A stretch of DNA of 64,000 bases from Mariprofundus sp. (GTDB lineage: Bacteria; Pseudomonadota; Zetaproteobacteria; Mariprofundales; Mariprofundaceae): the NCBI GenBank assembly GCA_021772775.1, contig JAJFLH010000032.1:1-64000 (forward strand). Reading direction: 5' to 3'. Made by a program: the position numbers and the translations under genes. The notes under the pieces are model-generated. The model was not told the origin of the DNA and did no database searches. It was given only the letters and a program-made list of their open reading frames with translations. Shown here piece after piece: positions 10,330-19,623 of the stretch. Position 1 is the first letter of the stretch. Each line of letters begins with the position of its first letter.

Positions 10330-11241
10330 TCACTCGCCCTTCAGCCCCAGCACTTCATATAATAGATAATCGCCACTTTTTCCTTTCAGTTCTGTTTTCA
10401 ATGTTTGCCCAAAATGAACCTGATTAGAGATATGAGCATGCATACATTGCGAAACCAGCACGGAAGAATCAATCATTTTCGTCTCCCCTTCAACTCGACT
10501 GGCTATATTGACCGCATCGCCAATAGCCGTGAAATGAGCTCTGTCCCGATGGCCAATATTACCAAGCACCACTTCACCAACATGAACACCAACACCAATT
10601 TCAAACTGCTCATCAAAGTTTTGTTTGAGGTAACGGTTCACCCGCTCCAGTGCTTCACCCATCTGCAGAGCCGATGTGACAGCATGCATACAGTTGATCG
10701 AGCTATCCTGCTCATCCACACCAAACAGTGCCATCAAACCATCACCCATATATTTATCAATATAACCATGATTGGCCAAAACCACTTCCCCCATCTCCTG
10801 AAAATAACGGTTGAGAATATGGATAATATCGTAGGAGAGATGACGTTCTGCAAAGCTGGTAAAACCACGGATATCACTAAATAAAATCGCTACATTCTGT
10901 TCGCGACCAGTGGTTTGCTGCTGCTCCTGCATGACCAGATCAACATCCTGATGATCAAGCACCAGACGTCGCACTGTCACATCACCTTTCACACGCGCCT
11001 GACAAGCCAAACGAATATTATCTTCCAGCCCCTTCTGCTCTGCCAGCGCCTGTTCAGCGGCGTTTCTAGGCAGCATATTCTCCTGCCCCTGACACACCAG
11101 CACACGGCAAGTTGAACAACGTGCGTGCCCTCCGCAGACATGCATATGTGGAATACCGTGTTTGAGTGAAATATCCAATAAGGAGGAGTCTAAATTGCTT
11201 TCTTCAACCTCAGACTCATGCTCAAACGTAAGCCTCACCAT
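10330..11241 (-). CDS. Class III adenylate/guanylate cyclase with N-terminal [2Fe-2S] ferredoxin domain
   Basis: A two-domain protein of 303 residues from ATG 11241 (a GTG one codon upstream is possible). Residues 1-95 form a plant-type ferredoxin with Cys36, Cys42, Cys45 and Cys80 (CGGHARCSTC, then RLACQARV). Residues 115-300 form a class III cyclase domain with metal-binding Asp123 (ILFSDIRGFTSF) and Asp167 (YMGDGLMALFG) plus GVHVGEVVLGNIG. The likely role is redox-controlled cNMP synthesis in the cytoplasm; no membrane segment is seen. It starts on the MidA-like stop codon (TGATG). Substrate choice between ATP and GTP is not decided from the sequence. Confidence 0.9.
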   Translation of the reverse strand: MVRLTFEHESEVEESNLDSSLLDISLKHGIPHMHVCGGHARCSTCRVLVCQGQENMLPRNAAEQALAEQKGLEDNIRLACQARVKGDVTVRRLVLDHQDVDLVMQEQQQTTGREQNVAILFSDIRGFTSFAERHLSYDIIHILNRYFQEMGEVVLANHGYIDKYMGDGLMALFGVDEQDSSINCMHAVTSALQMGEALERVNRYLKQNFDEQFEIGVGVHVGEVVLGNIGHRDRAHFTAIGDAVNIASRVEGETKMIDSSVLVSQCMHAHISNQVHFGQTLKTELKGKSGDYLLYEVLGLKGE

Positions 11242-12380
11242 CACAATACATCCAGATGATCGAACTGAGACAGATAGGCCGGCTTTTGGGCATCAATCCC
11301 TTTCGACTGCACCAGCAGCTTAAACACCTCTCCCATACCGAAAGGCATCAACATACGCTTGGCATGAGCCAGCAGATGCATACTCACCGCATCGTTTTGG
11401 GCTGCCAGTGATTGAATGAGCGACTGCACGGATGGCGATTGCGCCAACCAACCACCTTGTGACATCCACAACAGCGGTGTCAGATCGACCTCGTGTCCGG
11501 CTTTGATCAGGGCTGAAAAATCAACATGGGCGGTAATATCACGACTGCCCGGCTCAAGAAGCAGCGCTTCAGTGGCTGTCTGGCCAATATGAGCCAACAT
11601 CGTTCCCTCAACACGTGCCTGGCGATAATACTCCTGATGCGAATAGCCATAATCGACAGTGAACACAAAACCACTTTTTATAAGCTTAGAGAGTTGGCCC
11701 TGCCATTCAGCCAGCGCCGGGTTCCATTCCGAAATATAATGATCTGGCCACGCTTCAACCACCTCAGCTCTAATTTCAGGTGGCTGAGCCATAGGCTGTT
11801 CAGCATCAAGCCAGATAAACTCATCATTCTGCCACCCAACACGGCGCTCATAAAAATCCCCATCTTTGTAATGAAAACAGGGGACTGGAAAGGCATCCGG
11901 CAACTCATTGCTATAATAGATCACATGTTCTGCGGCTTCGAGTTCGTCCAAAGACCCGACCTGCCGCACCTTCAGTTCACGTTCAGAAAATAGCTGGGCC
12001 TGGCGCTCCCGCAGGCTTGCACAGTGCTCCACTGAAATTACAGATTGAGGCGCTGTCATGGAAAACTGTAACAATATATCAAGCAGTGCAGCCAGCTGTT
12101 GCCCGGAGCCGGAACCTTGTTCAATCAGCGTCCACTCATCTGGCTCCCCCATCTGCTGCCAACCATTAAAAACCAGATCAGCCATGGCCAGAGATGACCA
12201 CGGCCCCAGCTCTGATGCGGTGACAAAATCACCTTTTTCCCCGAATACGGTCTTTGTATCGTAATAACCAAATCCAGGTTCATAAAGAGCAGCCTGCATA
12301 AATTGATCGAATGGAAGTGATCCACCAGCCGCATCTATACGCTGGCAAATGACCTTAGTTAATGTGTGATTCTCTGACAT
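11241..12380 (-). CDS. MidA/NDUFAF7-family class I SAM-dependent methyltransferase
   Basis: A 379-residue member of the COG1565 family. It shows the characteristic opening [21 protein letters not shown], a [14 protein letters not shown] block, the SAM-binding [15 protein letters not shown] loop, [13 protein letters not shown], and [13 protein letters not shown]. The eukaryotic relative NDUFAF7 methylates an arginine of a complex I subunit; whether the bacterial proteins do the same is unproven. It lies divergent to trxA with 65 bases between start codons, and its stop overlaps the cyclase start, so the two are coupled. Confidence 0.88.
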   Translation of the reverse strand: MSENHTLTKVICQRIDAAGGSLPFDQFMQAALYEPGFGYYDTKTVFGEKGDFVTASELGPWSSLAMADLVFNGWQQMGEPDEWTLIEQGSGSGQQLAALLDILLQFSMTAPQSVISVEHCASLRERQAQLFSERELKVRQVGSLDELEAAEHVIYYSNELPDAFPVPCFHYKDGDFYERRVGWQNDEFIWLDAEQPMAQPPEIRAEVVEAWPDHYISEWNPALAEWQGQLSKLIKSGFVFTVDYGYSHQEYYRQARVEGTMLAHIGQTATEALLLEPGSRDITAHVDFSALIKAGHEVDLTPLLWMSQGGWLAQSPSVQSLIQSLAAQNDAVSMHLLAHAKRMLMPFGMGEVFKLLVQSKGIDAQKPAYLSQFDHLDVL

Positions 12381-12445
12381 GGTTGACGCTTTTCTCCCCT
12401 CGAACTAACGTATCGACTATTCCACCAACAAACGAGGAAAACAAT

Positions 12446-12778
12446 ATGTCTTCAGATTTAATTATTCATGTTAGCGACGAAAGCTTTGATGCCGATGTAT
12501 TAAAAGCTTCCGGTCCTGTTGTTGTTGATTTTTGGGCACCCTGGTGCGGCCCTTGCAAACAAATCGCGCCAATTCTGGACGAAATTGCAGGCGAGAAGCA
12601 AGGCCAAGTCACCATCGCCAAAATCAATATCGATGATAACCCTAATACTCCCGGCAAATATGGCGTGCGTGGCATCCCCACTCTAATGCTATTTAACAGC
12701 GGTAATGTGCAGGGAACTAAAGTAGGCGCAGTCAATAAAGCCAAGCTTTCCGAGTTCATCGACGAACATCTGGACTGA
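12446..12778 (+). CDS. trxA: Thioredoxin
   Basis: A 110-residue protein from ATG 12446, preceded by ACGAGGA. The redox motif WAPWCGPCK (Cys34 and Cys37), the cis-proline loop GIPTLMLF and the C-terminal helix are all present. This is a complete classical thioredoxin, a general protein disulfide reductase of the cytoplasm. It is transcribed alone, divergently from the MidA-like gene, and is followed by a clear terminator. Confidence 0.97.
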   Translation: MSSDLIIHVSDESFDADVLKASGPVVVDFWAPWCGPCKQIAPILDEIAGEKQGQVTIAKINIDDNPNTPGKYGVRGIPTLMLFNSGNVQGTKVGAVNKAKLSEFIDEHLD

Positions 12779-12810
12779 TTCTCAGAAACAGCAAACATAA
12801 TCACATAAAA

Positions 12811-12838
12811 AGGCAGGGGTCATCCCCTGCTTTTTTTA
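12811..12838 (+). terminator. Rho-independent terminator after trxA
   Basis: The arms GCAGGGG (12813-12819) and CCCCTGC (12824-12830) enclose a short loop and are followed by seven T. An A-run precedes the left arm, so the structure can also act on the minus strand, on transcripts coming from the unknown gene at 13119-14033. Confidence 0.9.
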
Positions 12839-12910
12839 TGCCTTTAATTTCACTGCAGAGTACGCAATAGATCCATCAAACCTATCAACTATTCAGTATA
12901 AGCATTGAAA

Positions 12911-12994
12911 CCACAGATATTATCTCAAGGTACCTGTGGCTGAAGGAGTTTGACTGATTAGAACAACCTTTCGGAACCACAGTTAAACACAGAT
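12911..12994. repeat. CCACAG/CACAGAT intergenic repeat remnant
   Basis: CCACAG (12911-12916) and CTGTGG (12934-12939) are inverted, and a second stretch, CCACAGTTAAACACAGAT, lies at 12977-12994. The wording resembles the CACAGAT repeats upstream of hisC at 26301-26327. The rest of the 280-base gap between trxA and the next gene shows only two small hairpins (13085-13098 and 13100-13114) just past the neighbouring gene's stop. Confidence 0.5.
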
Positions 12995-13118
12995 TTTGAA
13001 GCGCTTGAGTGCATCCCAGCTACATTTTCCCCCCTCGTATCACTACGGTTGATTTATAAAGCATGCTGAATAATGGCCAAGCTTCACCTTTCTTGGTGTG
13101 CTCTTTGAAAGAGCTATA

Positions 13119-14033
13119 TCAAGATAGCTTTTCCAAACCCTGATACTCTTCCACTTCAACATATACGCAGCCAGGGTAAACAGGCCCAACATCCACCATC
13201 ACCCAACTATCACCGCGTAAACCCAGCTCAACATCAAACACATCGCCCACTTCAATCAAATCCAGCACCACCTGCGGCAACACCACTGGACCAATTTTCT
13301 CACCATGACTTTCAAAGTTAAAGTGTAGAAAACCCTTATCAAGCTCCGACACGCGAGCATGGCCTTCAACAAAACGGGAAAAACGTTGCCCCCGCAATCG
13401 CGGTGACAAACCTGTACCTGACCGAACAAAATGAAACAGCACCTGGGAGACCCGCGCTGTACGCTCAGCGGCAAGCCCTACTTCGGCAAGTATTTGAGTA
13501 AAAGCAAGATATTCACTCTTATTCAAACAATCTTCTGCATGCATAAAATCAGCCCAGCCGATTAATGCCTTTGTATAAGCGTGTAAGACATCAGCGTCAG
13601 TGGTTTCACGCAATACAAACCAGCCAAGAAAATCACGCAGATGCTCCGGATCCAATTTATCCAGAGGTAGTTTCCCCAAATCTCCAACTGGATCAATGTC
13701 ACCATCCAGCAACTTGGCCATATGCTCTTCCAGGCCCTGTTCCCATTCAGCATAATCCGCATCCTCGGAGAGGTCCTGATCCTTAAACAGATCAGAATAA
13801 TGAATCAGATACTGGGCAAGCGCTTCGAAACACTCCTCAGCATGCAATGCCACAACAGGATCTGCCTGACTATCAGATTCCAATGCCCGGACAAACGCAT
13901 CCATACTCTCCTGAAGAATAGGAAAACGACTCATTTCGACATCGATAAAAACAAAGAATAGATGAACATGCGCCAATTCTTGCCGGAAAAGCATCAAATG
14001 GCTATGTTCGCGACCGTAATAAATAATTTTCAT
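13119..14033 (-). CDS. Conserved-looking protein of unknown function
   Basis: I do not recognise this 304-residue protein. It is acidic and mostly helical in its first two thirds, with many Asp/Glu/Leu, and has no signal peptide or clear membrane segment. The last 100 residues look more ordered and beta-rich (SPRLRGQRFSRFVEGHARV, then VVLPQVVLDLIEVGDVFDVEL). The start is uncertain. ATG 14033 lies only 22 bases from the divergent efp start and has no Shine-Dalgarno; ATG 13934, or ATG 13904 with AGGAG just upstream, would leave room for promoters. It is divergent to efp and convergent to trxA. Confidence 0.75.
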   Translation of the reverse strand: MKIIYYGREHSHLMLFRQELAHVHLFFVFIDVEMSRFPILQESMDAFVRALESDSQADPVVALHAEECFEALAQYLIHYSDLFKDQDLSEDADYAEWEQGLEEHMAKLLDGDIDPVGDLGKLPLDKLDPEHLRDFLGWFVLRETTDADVLHAYTKALIGWADFMHAEDCLNKSEYLAFTQILAEVGLAAERTARVSQVLFHFVRSGTGLSPRLRGQRFSRFVEGHARVSELDKGFLHFNFESHGEKIGPVVLPQVVLDLIEVGDVFDVELGLRGDSWVMVDVGPVYPGCVYVEVEEYQGLEKLS

Positions 14034-14055
14034 GGTTTTTTTTCTGGAGACTCAT

Positions 14056-14616
14056 ATGCAAATCAATGTCACTTCTGTTCGTGTCGGAAACATTCTTGAA
14101 TGGAACAATGCCCTATGGCGCATCATGAAGACTCACCATGTCACACCCGGTAAAGGTGTCGCCTGCATGCAGCTTGAAATGCGCAATATTGAAACAGGCA
14201 CCAAGACCAACAAACGTTTCAACTCTACTGAACGTGTTGAACGTGTCATATTGAACCAGCGCGAAATGCAATATCTCTACTCTGATGGTGATGACTATCA
14301 TTTCATGGATACCGAAACCTATGATCAGATAACACTGCCTGAAGAGATGCTGGAAAGTGCACTGCCTTACATGCTGCCAGAGATGATGGTTACAGTTGAA
14401 TCACATGATGAGCGCCCGCTTAACGTAAAACTACCCATGGTTGTTGTGCTTGAAGTGGTCGAGTGTGATGCATCCATCAAAGGCCAGACTGCAACCGGAT
14501 CCTACAAACCAGGCACACTGGAAACTGGTGCATCCATTATGGTTCCGCCATATCTGGAGTCAGCTACTAAAGTAAAAGTAAACACAGAAACCGGCGAGTT
14601 CATGGAACGCGCGTAA
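14056..14616 (+). CDS. efp: Elongation factor P
   Basis: A 186-residue three-domain EF-P, which relieves ribosome stalling at polyproline. I start at ATG 14056 (MQINVTSVRVGN), preceded by CTGGAGA; an earlier in-frame codon adds eight odd residues. The modified-residue loop sits in the LWRIMKTHHVTPGKGVACMQ region. The tip reads H-V-T-P-G-K-G, with Lys where modifiable EF-Ps carry Lys. The C-terminal OB-domain motif ATGSYKPGTLETGA is intact. No epmA or epmB gene is in the window. Confidence 0.95.
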   Translation: MQINVTSVRVGNILEWNNALWRIMKTHHVTPGKGVACMQLEMRNIETGTKTNKRFNSTERVERVILNQREMQYLYSDGDDYHFMDTETYDQITLPEEMLESALPYMLPEMMVTVESHDERPLNVKLPMVVVLEVVECDASIKGQTATGSYKPGTLETGASIMVPPYLESATKVKVNTETGEFMERA

Positions 14617-14810
14617 GAAGGACGATTCATAAGCCCATTCAGCACAAAGCCTCAGTCCAGCACCAGGCACGCCACATCGTCTGCAATTAATAAGATATTC
14701 CTGGGTTTTAAAAGCTTTTAAAAGATAGGCATTGCTTTGAGTCTTTTGCTAATACTCTGCATGGCTGAACTGTTGCCGTGAGTTGTTATGTTGGTGATCG
14801 TAAGCTCCTG

Positions 14811-14993
14811 CTTTCTTGCGCTCCCTAGAAAGTAGCAAAGAAGGGACCCCCGAAACCAGCCTGCCCTATCGGGGCCCCAATCTTGGTGTGTATAGTCGGC
14901 CACGGCTCCGCCGCTCTTCTCCGACTATAAACAAACAAGATTGGCAGTCTGCTAACGGGGGACTAAAAAACTTTGGTTTTGATTTCAATCCCC
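14811..14993. other. Chain of inverted repeats in the efp-ppnN gap
   Basis: The gap 14617-15090 holds no convincing gene but is rich in structure. CTTTCT/AGAAAG pairs at 14811-14816 and 14827-14832. GGG-A-CCCC-CGA pairs with TCGGGG-CCC at 14843-14853 and 14869-14877. A nested stem follows: CCAATCTTG (14877-14885) with CAAGATTGG (14936-14944), enclosing TATAGTCGG (14891-14899) with CCGACTATA (14921-14929). GGGGG (14957-14961) may pair with CCCC (14990-14993). It could be a structured RNA, a non-autonomous mobile element or a recombination site. Being downstream of efp, it might also end efp transcription, but there is no good T-run after the main stems. Confidence 0.6.
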
Positions 14994-15090
14994 TTTCAGT
15001 TTAATCACAAACCGTCGCGGCATGGCTATTAAGGAATTGAAAGATGTACTTTTCCAGATTTCAAATCTCTTCTGGCCTAACACCTCAACC

Positions 15091-16473
15091 TTAGTCGTTA
15101 TCGTTTAGCATAATTTTATAACAGGGACGGTAACTACCTGCCTCCATCTTCATACGATCCTGAGCTACGAATGAAGCTAATAGCGTATCTACCGGTTTCA
15201 TAATAGAGGCATCACCATAAACCTCAAAATCACCAAACTCCTTGATCGCACGAATACCTTCATCTTTCACATTGCCTGCAACAAGAGCTGAAAAAACACG
15301 CCTTAGATTGGCTGCCAACATATAAGGTGGCTGATCTTTATGCAGTTGCAAAGCCCGTACATTTTCATGCGTGGGTGCAAAAGGCTTCTGAAACTCCGCA
15401 TCGATTCTCAATGCCCAATTGAAATAATAAGCATCACCAATTTGTTCCCGATACTGACGCACTTCCGCAATACCTTTTTTCATTTTGAATGCCACTAACG
15501 CAGGATCATCGATAATAATCTTGTAGCGTTGCTGCGCTTCAATGCCCAAAGTATCCTCAATAAAGCGGTTCACCTGCTCAAAATAAGCACGCGAAGACTC
15601 AGGCCCGGTCAAAATAAAAGGAAAGGGGATATCTTTATTATCAGGATGCATCAAAACACCGAGAAGATATAAAATCTCTTCCGCTGTCCCTACCCCACCG
15701 GCAAATACAACAATACCGTGACCTGTACGCACAAAGGCTTCGAGACGCTTTTCAATATCGGGTAAAATAACCAGATTATTTACAATAGGGTTGGGTGATT
15801 CTGCTGCAATAATACCCGGCTCCGTCACCCCCAGATAGAGACCATCATTGATGCGTTGTTTGGCATGACCAATCGTTGCGCCCTTCATTGGCCCTTTCAT
15901 CGCACCTGGCCCACAACCTGTGCAGATATCCATCTGCCGCAAGCCAATCTGATAACCTACTTCTTTGGTATAACTGTACTCACGGCGTGCAATTGAATGT
16001 CCACCCCAACAAACTACCAATCGCGGTTCCGACATAGGGCGCAAAACAGCTGCATTACGCAGCATATGAAACACTGCATTGGTAACACCTTCAGACGTTT
16101 TCAAATCAAGATTGGGATTATCAGCCACCTTATCATAGGTATAGAGAATATCCCGCAACACAGCGAACAGATGTTCACGAATACCCTGAATCATCTCCCC
16201 ATCCACAAAGGCCGCGGTTGGGGCATTGAGCAGCTCTAATTTAATACCACGTTCGACCTGGCGAACATGAACTTCAAATTCCTGGTGACGAGCCAGCAAC
16301 ACATGACCATCATCAATATCGGCATCACAATTGAGTACCGCCAAAGCGCAAGATCGAAATACATCATACAGCGGCCCGGAACTACTATCGAGCAACCGAC
16401 CAACCTCAACCTTGGACAGAAGTCCCAAGTTTTCTTCCGGAGAAATAATCGCATCAATCACTTTACTATTCAT
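15091..16473 (-). CDS. ppnN: Nucleotide 5'-monophosphate nucleosidase, PpnN/YgdH type (LOG superfamily)
   Basis: A 460-residue protein close to the length of E. coli PpnN, which hydrolyses purine and pyrimidine nucleoside monophosphates to base and ribose 5-phosphate. The N-terminal domain (about 1-130) is the PpnN-specific extension. The central Rossmann-like LOG domain carries the diagnostic motifs VCWGGHSIARREY, GPGAMKGPMKGA and VVFAGGVGTAEEILYLLG. It is a single gene with a 122-base gap before it and the structured gap after it. Confidence 0.92.
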   Translation of the reverse strand: MNSKVIDAIISPEENLGLLSKVEVGRLLDSSSGPLYDVFRSCALAVLNCDADIDDGHVLLARHQEFEVHVRQVERGIKLELLNAPTAAFVDGEMIQGIREHLFAVLRDILYTYDKVADNPNLDLKTSEGVTNAVFHMLRNAAVLRPMSEPRLVVCWGGHSIARREYSYTKEVGYQIGLRQMDICTGCGPGAMKGPMKGATIGHAKQRINDGLYLGVTEPGIIAAESPNPIVNNLVILPDIEKRLEAFVRTGHGIVVFAGGVGTAEEILYLLGVLMHPDNKDIPFPFILTGPESSRAYFEQVNRFIEDTLGIEAQQRYKIIIDDPALVAFKMKKGIAEVRQYREQIGDAYYFNWALRIDAEFQKPFAPTHENVRALQLHKDQPPYMLAANLRRVFSALVAGNVKDEGIRAIKEFGDFEVYGDASIMKPVDTLLASFVAQDRMKMEAGSYRPCYKIMLNDND

Positions 16474-16596
16474 AATCTATTCCTAGCAATTCTTAGGCCT
16501 ATTTTCTAAATTAGCCATGCATCCTGGACTATTCCTAGCAAAATATATGAAATGAATAGAAAGAGTCTGGAGCTTTAAATATTTTGATGCTCTGAA

Positions 16597-17769
16597 TTAT
16601 GGCCTGGCATGCACATTAAAAAGGCGTTCGTGCTCTTCTAATGCGTAGCGATCCGTCATGCCGGCTATATAATCGGCAATGATTCTGGCCTGACGGTTTT
16701 TTGTTAGAGAGTCAGTTGCTTTGGCTTCAGCCATCTCATGTTGCTGATTTTCGGGTAACATGGATGGATTCTCAATATATACCTCAAAAATCTCACGCAA
16801 TACCCGCTCTGCTTTATTGGCCATGCGGGCAACGCGGTAATGGCGATACATATTTTTATAGAGAAACTTCTTCATCTCTCCGTTCATCCGCCTGACTGGT
16901 TTAGAAAAACCAACCAAAGCAGAACTGGCTTCGCGCACATCGGCAAAACTGGTGATATTCTGATCTTTAATGCGATGATTCGTCTCTTCAATCACATCGA
17001 CAATAAGAAAGTTAATCATATGACGAACAGTTTCGTTGACCTTCAGACGCTCAATTGCATCAGGAAACTCTTGCTCCACCTCTTCGTAAAAACGACCAAA
17101 CAGAGCTAGCCCTTTCAGATCATCAATCGATAACATGCCAGCGCGATAACCGTCATCAATATCATGATTATTATAGGCAATTTCATCAGCTAAATTACCA
17201 ATCTGAGCTTCTAATGCTGGTTGCTCATGCAGGTGATAGTGACTCAAATCGCTATTTTTCGGTGTATCATAGGTTGAATGATGTTTAACAATGCCTTCGC
17301 GTGTTTCATAACTGAGATTCAAGCCCGTGAAGGCGGCATATTTATGTTCCAGCTCTTCTACAATACGCAGAGACTGGCGATTATGTTCAAAACCACCATA
17401 AGGCTGCATGACCGCATTAAGTGCGTCCTGCCCCGAATGACCGAAAGGTGTGTGACCCAGATCATGCGCTAAAGCGACAGCTTCAGCCAAATCCTCATGC
17501 AGATGCATCGAACGACAGATGGAGCGTGCAATTTGAGCTACTTCAATGGAGTGCGTTAAGCGGGTTCGATAGTGATCACCTTCATGATTCACAAAGACCT
17601 GCGTTTTGTATTCCAGACGGCGAAAAGCGGTGGAGTGAATAATGCGATCACGGTCTCGTTGATAAGGGTTACGATGTGCTGTTTCCGGTTCACCATGCAC
17701 CCGACCACGAGAATGGCCTGTTTTACACGCATAGGAGGCCAGGGTTGATTCATACGTCTGTTCACTCAT
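16597..17769 (-). CDS. dgt: dGTPase-like dNTP triphosphohydrolase
   Basis: A 390-residue HD-domain enzyme expected to split dNTPs into deoxynucleoside and triphosphate. The HD metal ligands are visible in THSIEVAQIARSICR, ALAHDLGHTPFGHSG and the later NLADEIAYNNHDIDD. The opening RVHGEPETAHRNPYQRDRDR and FRRLEYKTQVFVNHEGDHYR are typical of this class. It lies 31 bases downstream of pyrF in the same orientation and may share its transcript. Confidence 0.93.
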   Translation of the reverse strand: MSEQTYESTLASYACKTGHSRGRVHGEPETAHRNPYQRDRDRIIHSTAFRRLEYKTQVFVNHEGDHYRTRLTHSIEVAQIARSICRSMHLHEDLAEAVALAHDLGHTPFGHSGQDALNAVMQPYGGFEHNRQSLRIVEELEHKYAAFTGLNLSYETREGIVKHHSTYDTPKNSDLSHYHLHEQPALEAQIGNLADEIAYNNHDIDDGYRAGMLSIDDLKGLALFGRFYEEVEQEFPDAIERLKVNETVRHMINFLIVDVIEETNHRIKDQNITSFADVREASSALVGFSKPVRRMNGEMKKFLYKNMYRHYRVARMANKAERVLREIFEVYIENPSMLPENQQHEMAEAKATDSLTKNRQARIIADYIAGMTDRYALEEHERLFNVHARP

Positions 17770-17800
17770 CTGTAATCACCCTACCGTGCACACATCTCAA

Positions 17801-18484
17801 TTAAACAGAGCGCATGAATGACAACGCTTCAAGTGCTGCCTGGCGAGGATCTGGCGCATGTAAAATCGGGCGTCCAACAACCAGATAATCAGATCCGCCA
17901 GCGATAGCAGAAGCTGGATCTGCGACACGCTTTTGATCCTGTAGATCCTGACCACCCCAGCGAATACCGGGCGTAACTGTAATAAAATCAGTCCCACACG
18001 CAGACTTGATAGCTGCTGCCTCAAATACGCTACATACCACACCATTCAAACCGGCATCCTGTGCCATTTTAGCACGTTCAAGCGCTACAATTTTGGCCTG
18101 ATCCTTTGGCATCGTATCACTGGTTAATACCGTCACTGCAATCAATGCCATATCAGAAAAATCTGCTGCGGCTTGTGCTGCGCCGGCCAACATCTCAGGG
18201 CCACCACCAGCATGAACATTGATCATATTCACCCCTAAGCCACCGGCACTTTCAACCGCCTGAGCAACAGTATTGGGAATATCATGAAATTTAAGATCCA
18301 GAAAGACCTGATGCGACTGGTTCAAATCACGCACCAAAGGCGGTCCTTCAGCAACAAACAGGCGCAAGCCCACTTTCAACCAACCAACCGAATCACCTAA
18401 TCTGTCTCGCATGGCCAGAGCAGCATCACTACTGTTCACATCGAGAGCCACCATCAAGCGATCTTTCATTGCATCATTCGACAT
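17801..18484 (-). CDS. pyrF: Orotidine 5'-phosphate decarboxylase
   Basis: A 227-residue TIM-barrel enzyme for the last step of UMP synthesis. Catalytic residues are in VFLDLKFHDIPNTV. Phosphate-binding and C-terminal motifs include VTPGIRWGGQDLQDQKR and SDYLVVGRPILHA. Its start shares one base with the lapB stop, the usual lapB-pyrF arrangement, implying translational coupling. Confidence 0.96.
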   Translation of the reverse strand: MSNDAMKDRLMVALDVNSSDAALAMRDRLGDSVGWLKVGLRLFVAEGPPLVRDLNQSHQVFLDLKFHDIPNTVAQAVESAGGLGVNMINVHAGGGPEMLAGAAQAAADFSDMALIAVTVLTSDTMPKDQAKIVALERAKMAQDAGLNGVVCSVFEAAAIKSACGTDFITVTPGIRWGGQDLQDQKRVADPASAIAGGSDYLVVGRPILHAPDPRQAALEALSFMRSV

Positions 18485-19623
18485 TAAACTTTCTCCTCAA
18501 CTTTGGGATGCAAAGTACCCCAAGAGTGACACTGTGGACACTGCCAGCGCACTTCAACCACTTCGACACCACATTGTTCACAAGCATAGTTCTTGGCTGT
18601 CTTGCGCCATTGACGGGCAAAATCTGTATGTACATCGGCATCATTACCCAGTATTGCATTTAAGCGCAGGGATTGACGCAATGAACTCGGCTTAAAAGCC
18701 AATTCATCACATAACTGTTGTGCCTCTGCCATAGTGCAATGTTGAGCCAAGGCTTCAAGCCACGCCAAAATTAGTTCCGCATCACGACTTTCAGACCAAA
18801 ACTCACGCAATAGAGTTAAAGCATGTGTTTGATAAAAACTCTGATGTTGTAACAATGAAGGAATAACCAATGGAAAATGTTCACGTGCATGCTCCCACAA
18901 AGAACGAACCTCTGCTTCAGCAGCATCAGCCTGCTGCTGCTGCAAGGCCAGATCAATTTCAACAATGCGCGCTGGTGCACATGACGCATCCAGTTCCAAT
19001 GCTCTGGCCGCATCAAGGCGTGCTGCATCAAAATCACCCTGTTCAAAACAGTGACGCGCTACTTCTGCGAACAGATAAGCACGATGTGAACCGTACGATT
19101 CATCACGCACACGCTCTAAGCGCGACAATAGCTCCTCAGCCAAAAGCCATTCACTACTCTGCTCTCGAATTCTTAGACTAGCCTCTAAGGCCACGGCATG
19201 ATCAGACTGAATGTCGAGCGCTTTCTGGTATTGCACCAGTGCCCGATCCAACAAACCGCCCGTCTGGAAATCAATGGCTAAAGCCACATGGGCTTGTAGA
19301 TGGATAGATTGAGGGAGATCGGGACGCGCCAATAAGTTCTGGTGAATACGCACAGCACGACCAATTTCACCGCGTGAACGGAACATCTCGCCCAATGCCA
19401 TATACACATCAGCCGCTTCAGAACGTAGCCTGGCCACCTGAACCATCTCCTGCAAAGCCAGATCCGGTTCATCGGAAAGCAGATAGTTGATACCGCGCAA
19501 CAGTGGTGAAATGCGCTCATCTTCTTCCGGTTTGGCTTCCTCTTCTTCCTGAATGGGACGCAATACCAACGCCACCAGCACCACCAGCGCAAGGGCCGTA
19601 ATCGCCAGTAAGAGTGTATTCAT
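18484..19623 (-). CDS. lapB: Lipopolysaccharide assembly protein LapB
   Basis: A 379-residue protein with one N-terminal membrane anchor (LLLAITALALVVLVALVL), a long series of TPR helices (about 40-320), and a C-terminal rubredoxin-like zinc/iron site (CEQCGVEV then CPQCHSWG). LapB controls the balance of LPS and phospholipid by presenting LpxC to FtsH. The start overlaps the lapA stop by four bases. Its presence with lapA implies LPS regulated as in E. coli and fits the O-antigen locus further along. Confidence 0.95.
   Translation of the reverse strand: MNTLLLAITALALVVLVALVLRPIQEEEEAKPEEDERISPLLRGINYLLSDEPDLALQEMVQVARLRSEAADVYMALGEMFRSRGEIGRAVRIHQNLLARPDLPQSIHLQAHVALAIDFQTGGLLDRALVQYQKALDIQSDHAVALEASLRIREQSSEWLLAEELLSRLERVRDESYGSHRAYLFAEVARHCFEQGDFDAARLDAARALELDASCAPARIVEIDLALQQQQADAAEAEVRSLWEHAREHFPLVIPSLLQHQSFYQTHALTLLREFWSESRDAELILAWLEALAQHCTMAEAQQLCDELAFKPSSLRQSLRLNAILGNDADVHTDFARQWRKTAKNYACEQCGVEVVEVRWQCPQCHSWGTLHPKVEEKV

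Noticed and set aside
13085-13114. Two small hairpins after the unknown gene as its terminator
   Set aside because: Stems of four and seven pairs with no T-run on the minus strand; the bidirectional structure at 12811-12838 is a better candidate.
14718-14903. A 61-residue minus-strand frame in the efp-ppnN gap
   Set aside because: It runs through the inverted-repeat structures and has no good start site; the structure is a simpler explanation. A search for conserved copies would settle it.
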